DNA of 64,000 nucleotides, taken from the NCBI GenBank assembly GCA_022410635.1, contig JAJVDF010000192.1, positions 823,482 through 887,481 of the forward strand, in the 5' to 3' direction. Below, piece after piece: positions 22,111-33,429 of this stretch. This stretch comes from Tretioscincus oriximinensis (lineage: Eukaryota; Chordata; Lepidosauria; Squamata; Gymnophthalmidae). Numbering within the stretch: the stretch's first letter is position 1; the number at the start of each line of letters is the position of its first letter. Below the pieces are notes generated by a model that made no database searches, had not been told where the DNA came from, and saw only the letters and a program-made list of their open reading frames with translations. The position numbers and the translations under genes are program-made.

Positions 22111-22444
22111 CAGCGGTGGCTGGTGCAGTTTGGGGCTGGGGGGGGGACGCGCAAGTTCCTCCAACCTCAGCAAACTTAGCAAAGTGGCTGGCACATTCAT
22201 GCACTTACCAATCTCTCTTTCAGTTGAATGTCAATACAAAGTGGCACCTCTACGGAGACTGAGAGAGAGACTGTAGCCCCTCCTAGGCAGCCCTCCTATT
22301 GGTTCTGGATTTGGCAACCCCTTTTGTCAACTAAAAAAGCTTCCTGGAGCTTTTTGTTTTGTTGGCAGCTCCTCTATGAAAGGAGAATTTATCATTGATT
22401 TTAATCTCTGAGTGTTCGCCAAATCCAGAGACCAGCCGCCACTG
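22111..22444. mobile_element. hAT-type MITE, family 'CAGYGGYGGCTGG' (copy 2)
   Basis: The ends are CAGCGGTGGCTGG and CCAGCCGCCACTG. A perfect 8-bp target duplication GTACACAA lies at 22103-22110 and 22445-22452. The body matches 1347-1703 throughout (CTACGGAGACTGAGAGAGAG, CTCCTCTATGAAAGGAGA). Confidence 0.88.
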
Positions 22445-22977
22445 GTACACAATCCATGATATGCAACACAGAACACAGGTGAGTGTTTTGCTTTTGAACT
22501 GCAATCCTGTACCAGCTGGGCTCAGTAAACTTAAAACAGATCAGTGGCTTCTGAACATGTTTTAGGTTAATGACTTTTTAAGCTTATTGCAGTTCTTCCT
22601 CCCTTGCCACTTCAGTCAGGAGAAGGCAGTGAGCAGCAAATTTCAAACATTATTTTATGTTCTCTAGGAAATTCTGAAGAATAATGTTATTCATGTCCAG
22701 TAATCTAGTCCAGCTTCCTAAATTCACATATTTAAGTATTTATATGATCTGCAGATCCTAGGGGAGTTAATAATAAAATAGACAACATGAATTCATTGTC
22801 TTTAAAATATTATTCATTAATGAAATCTCAAGTGTCTGGAAGTGCCACATCCAGGGAATCCCTCAGAGGTGGCCCTGTTTTTCTCCTCTCATCAGCAGCC
22901 TTCTTAACAGATGAATATCAATGGCTGTTAACAGCAGGAAGCAGTCTGTCCCTGGAGGCCAGCTGTTGGGAGACATC

Positions 22978-23949
22978 TCAAGAGAAACCAAGAAATCTAT
23001 TGCGGTTAAAATTCAGAGTAGAGTAAGGAAAAATCCTTCTTATTGTAACCCTGATTTCTTTGTTTCTCAAAGTATAAACAATGGGGTTGAAGAGGGGGAT
23101 GAGGAAGGCATAAACAATTGCTATAGTCCTGTCATTATGGACTGCTTCTGCCCATGTTAGGCGCATGTACATGAAACTAACAGTACCAAAAAAGGTAAGG
23201 ACCACAATGAGGTGGGAGGCACAGGTTGAAAAGGCCTTCTGACACCCCTCAGCAGTTTTGATTTTGACAATGACTTTCAGGATCTTTGTGTATGAGAAGA
23301 GGATAATGACGATGGGAATCAGGATGACGATGGAGTGAAGGGTGAAGTCTACCACAATGCTAGTTGATATGTCTGTACAAGCAAGGCTGATGAGTGGAGG
23401 GAAATCACAAAATATATGGTCTAGGCGATTGAGCTGACAAAAGGGCAATGTGGAAGTCAAGACTATCTCAGGTAAAGGACACATGAAGCCGCAAATGCAG
23501 CACCCCAATGCCAGTAGGAAGCAATGCTTGGGTGTCATTATGGTTGTGTAATTCAATGGATTGCAAATGGCTACATACCGGTCATAAGCCATTGCAGTGA
23601 GTAAACAAGCTTCTGAGATCCCCAGGCTATGGAAGAAATAGATTTGTAGAAGACAACCATTCAAGGAAATTGACTTCTTGGCTCTCAAAAGATCCACCAA
23701 CAACTTGGGCATGGTGACTGTGGTATAGAGCATTTCCCAGACAGAGAGTATGGCAATAAAATAATACATTGGAATGTGAAGGCGAGAAGTGGAGAAGATG
23801 AGAATGAAGATGAGAGTATTGGCACTGAGGATGAGTAAGTAGATCACAAGCAAGATGGCAAAGAGGAATGTTGCATAGTTTTTCAGGTCGAGAAAGCCAG
23901 CCAGCTCAAACTCAGTAATCAGTGTGCAATTGCTGGCTGCCATTTGCAT
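22978..23949 (-). CDS. Olfactory receptor, class II, family 6-like (intact)
   Basis: A single-exon G-protein-coupled receptor of 323 residues, expected in the plasma membrane of olfactory sensory neurons and coupling to the olfactory G protein. There is no signal peptide; an N-glycosylation site (NCT) lies at residues 7-9. Seven hydrophobic segments follow. Olfactory receptor signatures are PMYYF at 60-64, [10 protein letters not shown] at 120-129, SYTKIL at 219-224, KAFSTCASHL at 238-247 and PLFNPIVYTLRNKE at 285-298. The conserved cysteines at 99 and about 181 can form the loop disulfide. The usual GN of TM1 is AN here. It pairs with a second receptor on the same strand 4 kb away; LNYT..MT, CPLPEIVLTS and IFCDFP are shared, so they are tandem paralogues. 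The family 6 assignment comes from remembered motifs. Confidence 0.93.
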   Translation of the reverse strand: MQMAASNCTLITEFELAGFLDLKNYATFLFAILLVIYLLILSANTLIFILIFSTSRLHIPMYYFIAILSVWEMLYTTVTMPKLLVDLLRAKKSISLNGCLLQIYFFHSLGISEACLLTAMAYDRYVAICNPLNYTTIMTPKHCFLLALGCCICGFMCPLPEIVLTSTLPFCQLNRLDHIFCDFPPLISLACTDISTSIVVDFTLHSIVILIPIVIILFSYTKILKVIVKIKTAEGCQKAFSTCASHLIVVLTFFGTVSFMYMRLTWAEAVHNDRTIAIVYAFLIPLFNPIVYTLRNKEIRVTIRRIFPYSTLNFNRNRFLGFS

Positions 23950-24374
23950 CCCAGCTAGTTAAATCTGGAAGAGCGGGTTGAAAAAGATGNGTAACTGATT
24001 AGTGTGAGGAGAAAAAAAATCAACGTTACCAAGTACATATCAGATCTTAACTGCATTTTTCTGTATAATAAAAAGACTACTATTCTAACATCTTGACCAT
24101 CTCTTCACTTTGCCATTGATAGATGCTTTGGGGAGACACCATTACTGGAAGATCAACATCAGCAGGGAGTTTGATGTCTCCCTTGTCATTACTGAGGTCA
24201 CAGGTTTCGAGCCTGCACTCTAACAAGGGCAGCCCCAATGGAAGGGACACAAGTGTTTCCAGAAGTCCTCATATCTCTTGGGTACTGGAAACTGTAGAGT
24301 CAAGCAAACTTCAAAGCCTTCACTTAAAAAAAAATAAAACAAACATGAGACTAATATACAAATATGTAACTTAA

Positions 24375-24615
24375 GAACATTTTTCTTGTTATTCATTCTC
24401 TCAGTCATGTCTGACTCTTTGCAGCATGATGAACCACACAATAACAGGTTCCTTTGCCTCCTAAATCNTGCCCAAGCTCATTGCTTTCATGACATTAGTT
24501 ATCCATTTCCCTCTTGGCTGCCCTTTGCCCTTCAGTCTTTCCCAGCATCAGGGTCTTTTCCAGTGAGTCCTGTCTTCTCATTATGTGAGGAAAATATCTG
24601 TGCTTCAGCATCAGG
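24375..24615 (+). mobile_element. RTE-BovB-like LINE fragment
   Basis: CTCAGTCATGTCTGACTCTT, TTCAGTCTTTCCCAGCATCA, TTCCAGTGAGTCCTGTCTTC and TGTGCTTCAGCATCAGGAT follow remembered BovB sequence in the same orientation as the fragment at 2060. Confidence 0.6.
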
Positions 24616-25326
24616 ATCACACAGCTTTTGACCAATTATTGGAAAACAGATAATGTATCTGCACAACAAGGGATATATTTGCAGTCTGGAACTCAAAGCA
24701 TACAAACACAGCACACAGCTTTGTAGCCTCACAAACACTGCTTTGTCTCCTAGGATCCACCAATGAGGTGCATTTCCTAAGTGGTACCTATGGCCCTACA
24801 CATTACAATCTTTTCACACTCAAATTTCCACACTTTTGGTCAAAGGTACCTGAGGCTGAGAGAGATTTCTTTTCGTTTGCTTCTCATGAGCTGCTAAAAT
24901 GTGCACACCCACGTTTGAAAGAGAAGAAATAAGCTTCTTTTCTTCATGATTCTCTATGGAGACATAATTAGTATATGCTTAAATCACTAGTGAGAGTGGA
25001 CCTCGGAGACAAAAGAAGGAAAACAAACACTAGCTTCTGATTGCAGGAGCTGGAATCTGAAAAAAACCTCCTCTTCATATTTTAAAAATCTTATGAATCA
25101 GCTTCAGGATAATATTTCAGAGTACTGACTTGGCATATGTATACTGGTGCAAGCTGGTGTCTGCCTAGAGTCTGCATAGTGTACACTAACATGCAGCTGG
25201 CAGACCCTTATAATGGTATACTAGTGCAATTGGCCCATTGCATTACAGTGATGCAATGGGCTATAGCTCCTGTCACCCACTCCCTCCCTCTCTTAGGCCC
25301 TCCCATCCCCCTTTCACTTGCTGCTT

Positions 25327-25465
25327 CTTCGTTTTATTCCTTCTTTCTTTCCTTCTTTCCATTTTCCTTTCCCTCCTTCTTCCTTTCCTTCTTCCTTTTT
25401 CCCTTCCATTTTTCATCCATTCCTTCCTTTGTTCTTCTTTTCCTTCCTTTTCCCGGGCTATTCTA
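25327..25465. repeat. Pyrimidine-rich (TTCC)n tract
   Basis: About 140 bp almost purely C/T on the plus strand, made of TTCC and TTTCC units. The two overlapping long ORFs here are low-complexity artefacts. Confidence 0.9.
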
Positions 25466-25683
25466 CTTCTCACACCTTTCCTCCCAAATAACAGTCCATT
25501 TCCTATGTCCCTCTGGAGGCTGCCAAAAGTTAGAAGCCTTCTTACTGGTTCTCTGGAGACTGCCAAANTTCCAAGCCCTGTCATTGGTCTCTGGAGACTG
25601 CCAAAGTTCCGAGCCTTATCATTGGCCATTATACTTCGGAATGTTGAACTCTCCCACATATCAGTCACGTGTCTGTGCACACC

Positions 25684-25765
25684 TGTTGTTGTTGTTAAGT
25701 TGTTGTTGTTAAGTTGTTGTTATTATTATTATTTTTATTATTTTATTATTATTATTATTTTACAT
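25684..25765. repeat. (TTG)n/(TTA)n simple repeat
   Basis: Runs of TTG then TTA/TTTA units with AAG interruptions. Confidence 0.85.
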
Positions 25766-25849
25766 ACATCCTACCTTATATGAATACTGTGCTGAGAACT
25801 GTAGAAAAAAAATGAAAGATGTGTGAAGGGGAGGCTGCATCTGAGAGCG

Positions 25850-26765
25850 GGTTGCACTTGAATCAAGATGGAACCAGACTGTTGGCACTTAATATTAAGC
25901 TTTTAAACTTGATACTTGGAGAAAAATTGACAGGAGCTGGGAAGCGTCTGGTTTGAGAAAATGTAAATGCAGTTACTGGGGAACAGAATTATGCACATAA
26001 TATTAAATTTTATGGGGAACTAGACTGTAGTATCCAAGTAGAAAGCTGTAATGAGCAATCTGTGGTTTCTCACAAACAAACTGGGCCAAACTTGCACTGG
26101 AGAGGTGCATATAAATGTCTGTATGCTAGTGTCAAATGCCTCCAAGCAAAAATAGGGAGTTGGAATGCTTAGTGAAGGACAACAATATTGATATTACTGG
26201 CATAGTTAAAAACTGGTAGACAAAATAAAACCAATTGGATATAGTTATCCCAGGTTACAAACTATACAGAAAAGATAGGACCCAGAGGTAGTGTAGCCTT
26301 GTACGTTAAAGAAGAGATTGAATCCTACAAACTGAAATCATTCACAGGATGTATAAGGTGAACAGATAAAAAATGTTTTCTCTAAAGTATAACACTAGGA
26401 CTAGGGGCATTCCTTGAAGCTGATGGGCAAAAGAGTGGGGACAGACAAGGAAAAGTATTTTTTCACCCAGAGGGTCATCCGTCTTTGGAATTTACTTCCA
26501 GAAGAGATGGTGGTAGCTAACAGCCTGGATAGATTCAAGAGGGGATTAGATAAGTTCATGGACACCAAGGGTATAAATAGCTACTAGGATGGATGTCTTG
26601 ATACTGCCTCTGAGATGGAGCAACAGGCAGGATTCCTGAAGTACCATTTGCAGGTCGTTGAGAATAGGTGCATATTTTGCCTTCTTCTGTTCCAGACTGC
26701 CNAGGTGCAATTAGTGTGGGCTCCAGCCTGATTCAGCAGGGCTCCTCTTATGTTCTTATGGGATA
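25850..26765 (+). repeat. Internally deleted CR1 copy
   Basis: The first half matches the CR1 endonuclease 5' side (GAGGTGCATATAAATGTCTG, CCTCCAAGCAAAAATAGGGA; compare the inverse at 12480-12560). It jumps near 26345 to the 3' end (TTTTTTCACCCAGAGGGTCA) and ends TTATGTTCTTATG. Confidence 0.75.
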
Positions 26766-27189
26766 ATACAAAGTCCACTTATTGCAAACATTTTGATGAT
26801 GATTTCATGTTATTTTTGATGTATTAGGAAAATAAAGATCAGACACTATTTTATCTGTTAATCGTTTATTAAATACTCTGTCACAACACAACAACAATTT
26901 CCTAACCAACTCATCATGAAGGTGCTAATATACTCTAGTTGTCCTTTGATAGATGGACAGAAAGACTGACACACACTCACGCATCAAGCATGCACATAAG
27001 GGAATTTGAACAAATCTCATATGATATCCTTGGTTTCAGCCACCCCTGCTGTGTTGTGATAAATGGTCTTTCTATTTAACTTCAGACAATTGTTTGAAAT
27101 TTTGCTGCTGTATGTAACCATTAGATAGCAAAATAAGCAAACATTCCAAAAATGAATTCCCCCATTTTCTAGTATTTGTATCTCAATAG

Positions 27190-27330
27190 GGTGCATCCAA
27201 AAATATTTATTTATTTCACTATACTTAGTTTATCCAGAATAAAGCACTGTCTTGTTTTGAAAGATTCAGACTTCCAAAACATGCAACTATAGTGGAACAA
27301 ATAAATTACATCTGGAGCAGCTTAATTCTG
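27190..27330. repeat. Foldback MITE, 'TTATTCCACTATA' family
   Basis: GGGTGCATCC, TTATTTCACTATA and CCAGAATAAAGCA on the left mirror CTATAGTGGAACAAATAAAT and ATCTGGAGCAGC on the right. Similar arms occur at 29110-29220 and 29305-29425. Confidence 0.5.
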
Positions 27331-27371
27331 TCCTACATCAAAAACTCTTTCTTAAAAAACCAATAAAACAA

Positions 27372-27527
27372 GGGCCTGGTCACAAAAATAACTTCAGTCT
27401 TGAAGAATTAGACTGAAAACTAGAAAAAAANCCCAGTTTTGTATGGAATTAAAAACCTTTTTATATCAATTTGATCCAATTCTTCAGGGCTGAAGATGGT
27501 TTAAAACTACATGTTTGACCAGGACCC
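27372..27527. repeat. Foldback MITE, 'GGGCCTGGTCAC' family
   Basis: The left end GGGCCTGGTCACAAAAATAA, CTTCAGTCTTGAAGAATTAG is mirrored by ATTCTTCAGGGCTGAAGATG..TGTTTGACCAGGACCC. The arms are about 60 bp and AT-rich between. No coding capacity. Confidence 0.7.
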
Positions 27528-27585
27528 AAATTTTTCAAGGTCTGCATCAGGCCAAAACCACTTTCTGCCAAATCAATAAACGAAG

Positions 27586-27747
27586 TTCCTGGTCACAAAA
27601 AAACATCTTCAGTTCTGAAGAACTAGACTGAAAATCAAAAATCTCAGTTTCAAATTTAACTGAAACCCAGAAAAAACAGGTTTTTTTCTGATCTNATCCA
27701 GTTCTTCAGGACTGATTATGGTTTAAAAGCANGTGCGTGACCAGGGC
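27586..27747. repeat. Foldback MITE, 'GGGCCTGGTCAC' family
   Basis: TTCCTGGTCACAAAAAAACA, TTCAGTTCTGAAGAACTAGA and on the right CAGTTCTTCAGGACTGATTA with GTGACCAGGGC; same layout as the adjacent copy. It ends only about 10 bp past the stop codon of the olfactory receptor at 27757 (minus strand). Confidence 0.7.
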
Positions 27748-27756
27748 ACAAATACG

Positions 27757-28719
27757 TCAAAGTCTGCCATTCTTCCAGAACTGCAGGCTCAAATATTTTG
27801 GAATTTTCCTCATCTCTTCCTGAATTTCTTTGTTCCTCAAACTATAGATAATGGGATTGAAGAGAGGCGTAAGAACAGCATAAATCACTGCCATAATCCT
27901 CTCCCTATAAAATGACCTGGCCTGGTGAGTCAAACGGATGTACATGAAGCCTGTTGTGCCAAAAAAGGCAAATACAATGATGAGATGAGAGCAACAGGTG
28001 GAGAAGGCTTTCTGACGGCCATTTGAACTCTGCANCTTCGCTACAACGGACAATATCTTTACGTAAGAGAGGACTATGAGAAACACTGGACCAAGGATAA
28101 CAATGGAGTGGCTAACGAAGTCTGCTAGGATGGTCATGGAGGTGTCAGAGCAGGCCAGTTCAAACAGTGCAGGGAAATCACAGAAAATGTGCTTGATGAT
28201 CTGACTGGCCCCACAGAAAGACAACCTAGAAGTCAGCACAATCTCAGGTAAAGGACACGTCCAACCACACACCCAGCATCCAAGCAGCAAGCAGTGGCAG
28301 CGTTTGGTTGTCATGATCGCTGTGTAGTTTAAAGGTGTGCAGATGGCTAAGTAGCGGTCATAAGCCATCACTGTCAGCAAACAGGCTTCTGTGATTCCCA
28401 AGGCATGGAAGAAATATATTTGCATAAGGCAACCATTGAGGGAAATGTGGCTCTTCCTCTTCAGAAGGCTTGCCAACATCCTGGGAATGGTGACAGTTGT
28501 ATAGCATACCTCCAGAGCAGCTAGAGCGGCAATAAAGAAATACATGGGTGTGTGAAAGCGAGGCGTCGTCTGAATTAGGGAAAAGATTACCGTATTGCCA
28601 CACAGAATGAGCAGGTATGTGAGCAGCAGAAGGACAAAGATAAGAATGCAAATATCTTGCAAGTCTGAGAAACCAGCCAACTCGAACTCAGTCACATTGG
28701 TCTCATTAGGAGTTCCCAT
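27757..28719 (-). CDS. Olfactory receptor, class II, family 6-like (intact)
   Basis: A single-exon olfactory receptor of 320 residues. N-terminal glycosylation sites are NET (5-7) and NVT (8-10). It has GN in TM1 (41-42), PMYFF (58-62), MAYDRYLAIC (118-127), cysteines at 97 and 180, SYVKIL (219-224), KAFSTCCSHL (237-246) and PLFNPIIYSLRNKE (285-298). One residue near 229 is ambiguous because of an N. The frame is open throughout, so it is probably functional. It shares the EFELAGF start and CPLPEIVLTS with the receptor at 22978-23949 and lies in the same orientation, which indicates a local tandem duplication. Odorant specificity cannot be read from sequence. Confidence 0.93.
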   Translation of the reverse strand: MGTPNETNVTEFELAGFSDLQDICILIFVLLLLTYLLILCGNTVIFSLIQTTPRFHTPMYFFIAALAALEVCYTTVTIPRMLASLLKRKSHISLNGCLMQIYFFHALGITEACLLTVMAYDRYLAICTPLNYTAIMTTKRCHCLLLGCWVCGWTCPLPEIVLTSRLSFCGASQIIKHIFCDFPALFELACSDTSMTILADFVSHSIVILGPVFLIVLSYVKILSVVAKXQSSNGRQKAFSTCCSHLIIVFAFFGTTGFMYIRLTHQARSFYRERIMAVIYAVLTPLFNPIIYSLRNKEIQEEMRKIPKYLSLQFWKNGRL

Positions 28720-29109
28720 CCCTTCTGAGCTATAAGAACAAAAATACGGACGCGACGCTAACTACAAAAGAGAGGAAAATCGATGCATCAGTTATTTAAC
28801 AGGTATTGTTTTTTGTTGCGGAGTAAAATAAGGAAGGAACTCTGGCATGGCTGTCACTTTTTGATTGGTCAGTCACTCTCCATTTCCTTGTCTCACAGAG
28901 CTGCTGATATCCTGCAGAATCCAAACCTTCATCCACACCAAAACCTGCTTCAAAGCAGCTTGACAGTGATAGCTTGTGGGCACTGGAGTTCCCATCTCAG
29001 CTCTAATCAACATTAAATGCCTTTGGTAAGGCACTTTCTGGCTTTTAGGGTGGATTAGGACCGAGATGTGGATGTTACCATTTCCAAGCTGCTTTTAAAC
29101 TGCCCTACT

Positions 29110-29425
29110 TAAACTGCATCCAGATGTCGCTTACTGGTACTTACTCAATATACATTGCTATTCTGGAATTCTGGACTGCTTTATTCCAGAATATCCAACT
29201 ATAGCAGAATCTTTCAGGACTGAAGATGGATTTAAATTATGTGTCAGAGGAGGAAGTGGCATCTAATGCTGCTTTACATGAAGTGATGGGAAACAGATTA
29301 AGGCTGCATCCTTAATTCACATATTTATTTCACTATAATAAAGCACAGATATTCTGGAATAAATCAATCAACACAATGCTTTATTGTGGNATAGCCAAAT
29401 ATAGTGGAATAAATAAGCAGGGTGT
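29110..29425. repeat. Two foldback MITE copies, 'TTATTCCACTATA' family
   Basis: AAACTGCATCCAGATGT..TTATTCCAGAATATCC near 29110-29215 and ATTTATTTCACTATAATAAA..ATAGTGGAATAAATAAGCAG near 29320-29420 show inverted arms like those at 27190. Confidence 0.45.
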
Positions 29426-29639
29426 AGATGCTATCTAAGAATGCAGACAGAAGGCCCCTATTTCAGGATGCAACCTGAAATAAGATCAGTAGGAGAAAGG
29501 GTAAAGCTTATTACTAGTTTTATCATCCAGGATTGGCTAAGATGGAATCAGCCTAAATAACTGATTATGCAACAAAAGGTCAGTGAGTCCATTGAAAACT
29601 ACATTATGACCATATATATAAATTACTTTAATGTTTTGA

Positions 29640-30170
29640 TATAAAAAATAAGAATATAAGAGGAGCCCAGAACCCATCTAGTTCAGCGTTCTGTTTCACA
29701 CAGTAATCCACCAACTATAGCTGAGCAGTCGCAAAATCCTCACCAGATCTCAACTCCCTGCAAATAGTATTTAAGAAATTATGCCTGTTGCTCCTGGAAA
29801 GATCCATCCTAGTGACTATTTATACCTTTAGCTTCTATGAACTATCCAGGCTGTTAGCTACCCCCACCTTCTGGAAGTAAATTCCATAGATCCTCTGAGT
29901 GAAATATATACTTTCCTTTGTCTGTCTTAACTCTTCTGCCATCAGTTTCAAGGAATGTCTTATGGTCCTAGTGTTATATGATAGAGAAATAATTTTCCTT
30001 TATTCGCTTTATGTACCCCATGCATGATTTTATATACTTCAGTCAGATCACCTCTAAAAAACCATCTTTCAATGCAGAAGAGATCGAGACGTTGCAGCCT
30101 GATTTCATAAGGGGTTTTGTTCCATCATCTTGATCATTCTTGTTGCTCTTTTTTGCTACATGCTTGTTCT
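29640..30170 (-). repeat. CR1 3'-end fragment, older subfamily
   Basis: It begins AATATAAGAGGAGCCC and includes the inverse of TTTACTTCCAGAAG and CTGACTGAAGTATATAAAAT; ends inside the CR1 C-terminal coding region (TTGATCATTCTTGTTGCTC). Confidence 0.75.
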
Positions 30171-30790
30171 ATGCTTAATCCAAATCAACTGTTTCAACTG
30201 AGAAACTCCAAATATTTTTTCAGAGATTTCACCCTTTAATAGATCCAATCTTTCAAGTGATTCTCCCTTCCGATCAAGAAATTGACCCTCAAGTCTTAAC
30301 AACAAATTAATTTTAGGAATGTAGATGCTTTCCTCATGGGGGGGAGTGGGGAGGGAGTGGTACATTTATGTATATACCTTATATTTGTATGAAATAGTGC
30401 ATGGAAATAGATCTATATGTAAATATTTTCACAATTACAGTGAAGTAACTGTATTATTATTTTTGGTTATGATATATTTGATATGATATGGTATATATAT
30501 GTAAATATGTAAAACACAATAAAAATATATAACAACAAAAAAAAAGACTGCATTCACACACAGGAAACGAAATGCCCCAAAGCAATTTGGAAACATTAAT
30601 AACTGTACTGTAGAGCCATAATCCACATTTATGTTTTGGTCTTTTAACGTGTGTCAAAGATGAATGGGGACACTAGTATTTGTACCTTATCTCTAAACTG
30701 CTTTTGAGCTGCTTCACTTTTCATGAGTGTNAACTCAGTTAAAGTAATTTTCAGTTTTCTGTTTCTAATGCCCAAGTTGTTTGATTTTTA
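30170..30790. other. Intergenic stretch, nothing recognised
   Basis: AT-rich with a TATATATG run near 30490 and an A tract at 30536; no supported gene. Confidence 0.4.
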
Positions 30791-30796
30791 ATGTAT

Positions 30797-30961
30797 GGAC
30801 CTAGTTACCCAATGCTTTTAATCTATCTTCAGTCCTGAAGAACTGGACTAAACTCCAGAAAAAACAGTTTTNAACTGAATTGAAAAACAGAAAAAACTTT
30901 TNAAAAAATATTTTTACTCAAGTTCTTCAAGACTGAAAACAGTGCATATGTGACCAGGCCC
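30797..30961. repeat. Foldback MITE, 'GGGCCTGGTCAC' family
   Basis: GGACCTAGTTACCC, ATCTTCAGTCCTGAAGAACT on the left; CAAGTTCTTCAAGACTGAAA and ATGTGACCAGGCCC on the right. Confidence 0.65.
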
Positions 30962-31254
30962 AAAATGTTCAACAAAAAGAAAACCACTATGACCTTACTT
31001 TATCTGCTGTCACCACATACCTGGGATACAAGGAAGATCTCTGTGCTTTCAGATGATCCACCAATGTTCTCTTCTAGAAAGAGGAAATATAATTTCTTCC
31101 AAATTCCCTGGGGACCTCTTATGTTTACTGTTTCAAAGACTACTGCTCTTCTGAGCAAAATATTTTCCCCAGGGGAAACAGGGAGGAAATTTACTGAGTT
31201 TGAAAATGCTTTCAACAAATCGAGATATCTAGGGATCTTTTTATGGGAATAAAT

Positions 31255-31806
31255 TTGATTAAAATATCTACTCACTGACTGCAAAGCATTAGACTTTGCA
31301 GCCTCTTCAGCCTTGAAAGGCGACATTTGAGAGGTGATCTGATTGAAGTGTACAAAATCATGCATGGGATGGACAGGGTGAATTGAGAAAAAATGTTTTC
31401 TCTATCACACAACACTAGGACCAGAGGGCACTCCTTAAAACTATTGGGTAGAAAAGTGAGAACAGACAAAGGAAAGTATTTTTTCACCCAGAAGATCAAC
31501 GGCCTGTGGAATTTACTTCCTGAAGAGGTAGTGGTAGCTAACAGCTTGGATTGTTTCAAGACAGGACTAGACAGGTTTATGGACACCAAATGGATACTAG
31601 GATGGATGTCTGGATGTTGCCTCCAGGATGGAGCAATAGGCAGGACTCCTGAAAAACCATTTGCAAGGAGTAATGAACAGGAGCATATTTTGCTTTCCTC
31701 TGTTCAGACTGCCNAGGTGCATCTGGTGGGCCTCTGTGTGACACAGAATGCAGGACTTGATGGGCTGTGGCCTGATCCAGTATGACTCTGCTTATGTTTT
31801 TATGTA
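31255..31806 (+). repeat. CR1 C-terminal and 3'-end fragment
   Basis: Starts in the last CR1 coding segment (GAGAGGTGATCTGATTGAAG), continues TTTTTTCACCCAGAAGATCA and ends TATGTTTTTATG. Diverged slightly from the copy at 36842. Confidence 0.85.
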
Positions 31807-32572
31807 GACTGGCTGATACTCTTACTTGATGAGAATCAGGAANGTAGTTAAAAACTGAATAAACTCTGGTGAGCTTGATTTTTCTTGAAGATCAAAGGAC
31901 ATGGCAAAGGGATAGATCTGTTTGCTACTCCTTAAAACTATATGCAAATTTATTATGACAAGGATGCTTAGCATACATTGGCAACCATCCTAGGTAGTTA
32001 CTTCTATAAAAAGCAGGANAGAACTTTGCAGCTTTAATGGAAGAAAAGAGGAATCTTCACTAGGTGTAGCTTTTAATATCTGCAGCACTTGGGGTGTGGG
32101 GAGATTTTTTCACATCTACTAGGGGTAAGAAGGTTGGAATAATTCCCCCTCCCCTGTCATTCAGTCTTTCAATTGTCACCCTTGTCCCCAGGCACCTGCC
32201 TGAGGAATGGGGGTGAGAGGTCCATGGTGGCTCAGTAGGAAGATTCCAAGCCCAACTAGCTGCTTGGCTAGAAGCTCATGAGACTCCTTTTATACTGGGT
32301 TTTACATATGTTTACACTTGCGCAATACCCAGCGGTCTGGACATAGGATTCTTTTGAGAAACTCAAACTGCTGTCAGAAGCAGCAGTAGCCAGGGCAGGA
32401 GATTGTTGCTATCTTTACTCCACTAGGAGTGGCAAATGCTTGGGGGTGCTCTCAGCTCACTGGAACCCAAAAGGCCCCCATGCCCGACCCCCCAGTTAGG
32501 AGGCAATAAACCAAATAATTGAATCTAATACCACGCTAGAGAACGCTATATTTTCCTTTTAGATCTTTTCTT

Positions 32573-32872
32573 ATGGAGGAGGAGGAGAAGAACTNGGTTC
32601 TTATACCCCNCTTTTCTCACCTTTTCAAAGGGACTCAAAGCGGCTTACAAGGATATATTTTGCCCGAAGGCNCACATTCTATCTTCCCCACCAGGCTATG
32701 GTGGTTCCCACGTATCTACTTGCAGTCAGTTGCAATTTCTTGCAATTCTTGCTTTCGAATAGCTGGGTTGGCTAGAGCTACAGGCTAGTGGAAAGTGCTC
32801 ACCCCTCCCCACGTCCGACACTGGACTTTGAAACTAGATCTCCCAGACGACTGAGCCATTCGTGCCTGCTTC
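32573..32872 (-). repeat. tRNA-derived SINE, (CTT)n-tailed family
   Basis: The inverse of the unit at 33114: GAAGAAC tail at the left, GGGACTCAAAGCGGCTTACA, GGTGGTTCCCACGTATCTAC-type core, and the tRNA-like head (AACTAGATCTCCCAGACGACTGAGCCATTCG) at the right. Confidence 0.8.
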
Positions 32873-33113
32873 AGCATGATGGTGTGGAAGATGGGACCTA
32901 AGTTTTCATATTGCCAATATATTGTGAAACAAGTGTTTGTGGCGACCACTGGCCAAGGCCCAGATGCACAAGGCACCTGGCTGGCGGTGCCACACTTCTT
33001 TTAGCTGAGTGCCTGTAGGAATACACAGTTCTGCCACCTGGCTTCCACTGTCCTAACAGTAAGCCCTCATGTGGCTCTAATTAATGTATCTTGGAGGAAC
33101 ATTGTCTCTATGC

Positions 33114-33426
33114 AGGCACGGATAGCTCAGTTGCTTAGGAATTCGTCTCTCGCCTGGGAGATCAGGTTTCGAAGCCCTGTGTTGGAAGTGGGGAGGGGTG
33201 AGCACCTTCCACTAGCCTGTAGCTCTAGCCAACCCAGCTATTCGAAAGCATGAATTGCAAGAAATTGCAACTGAATGCAAGTAGATACATGGGAACCACC
33301 AGAGCCTGGTGGGGAAGATAGAATGTGAGCCTTCGGGCAAAATATACCCTTGTAAGCTGCTTTGAGTCCCTTTGAAAGGTGAGAAAAGTGGGGTATAAGA
33401 ACCAAGTTCTTCTTCTTCTTCTTCTA
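33114..33426 (+). repeat. tRNA-derived SINE, (CTT)n-tailed family
   Basis: GATAGCTCAGTTGCTTAGGA (A-box region) and AGGTTTCGAAGCCCTGTG (B-box region) head a 310-bp unit ending GTTCTTCTTCTTCTTCTTCT. This is the clearest copy for defining the family ends. Confidence 0.85.
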
Positions 33427-33429
33427 GTC

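Noticed and set aside
25137..25783. Hydrophobic 181-191 codon frames
   Set aside because: Translation of a TTCC/TTA simple-repeat tract.
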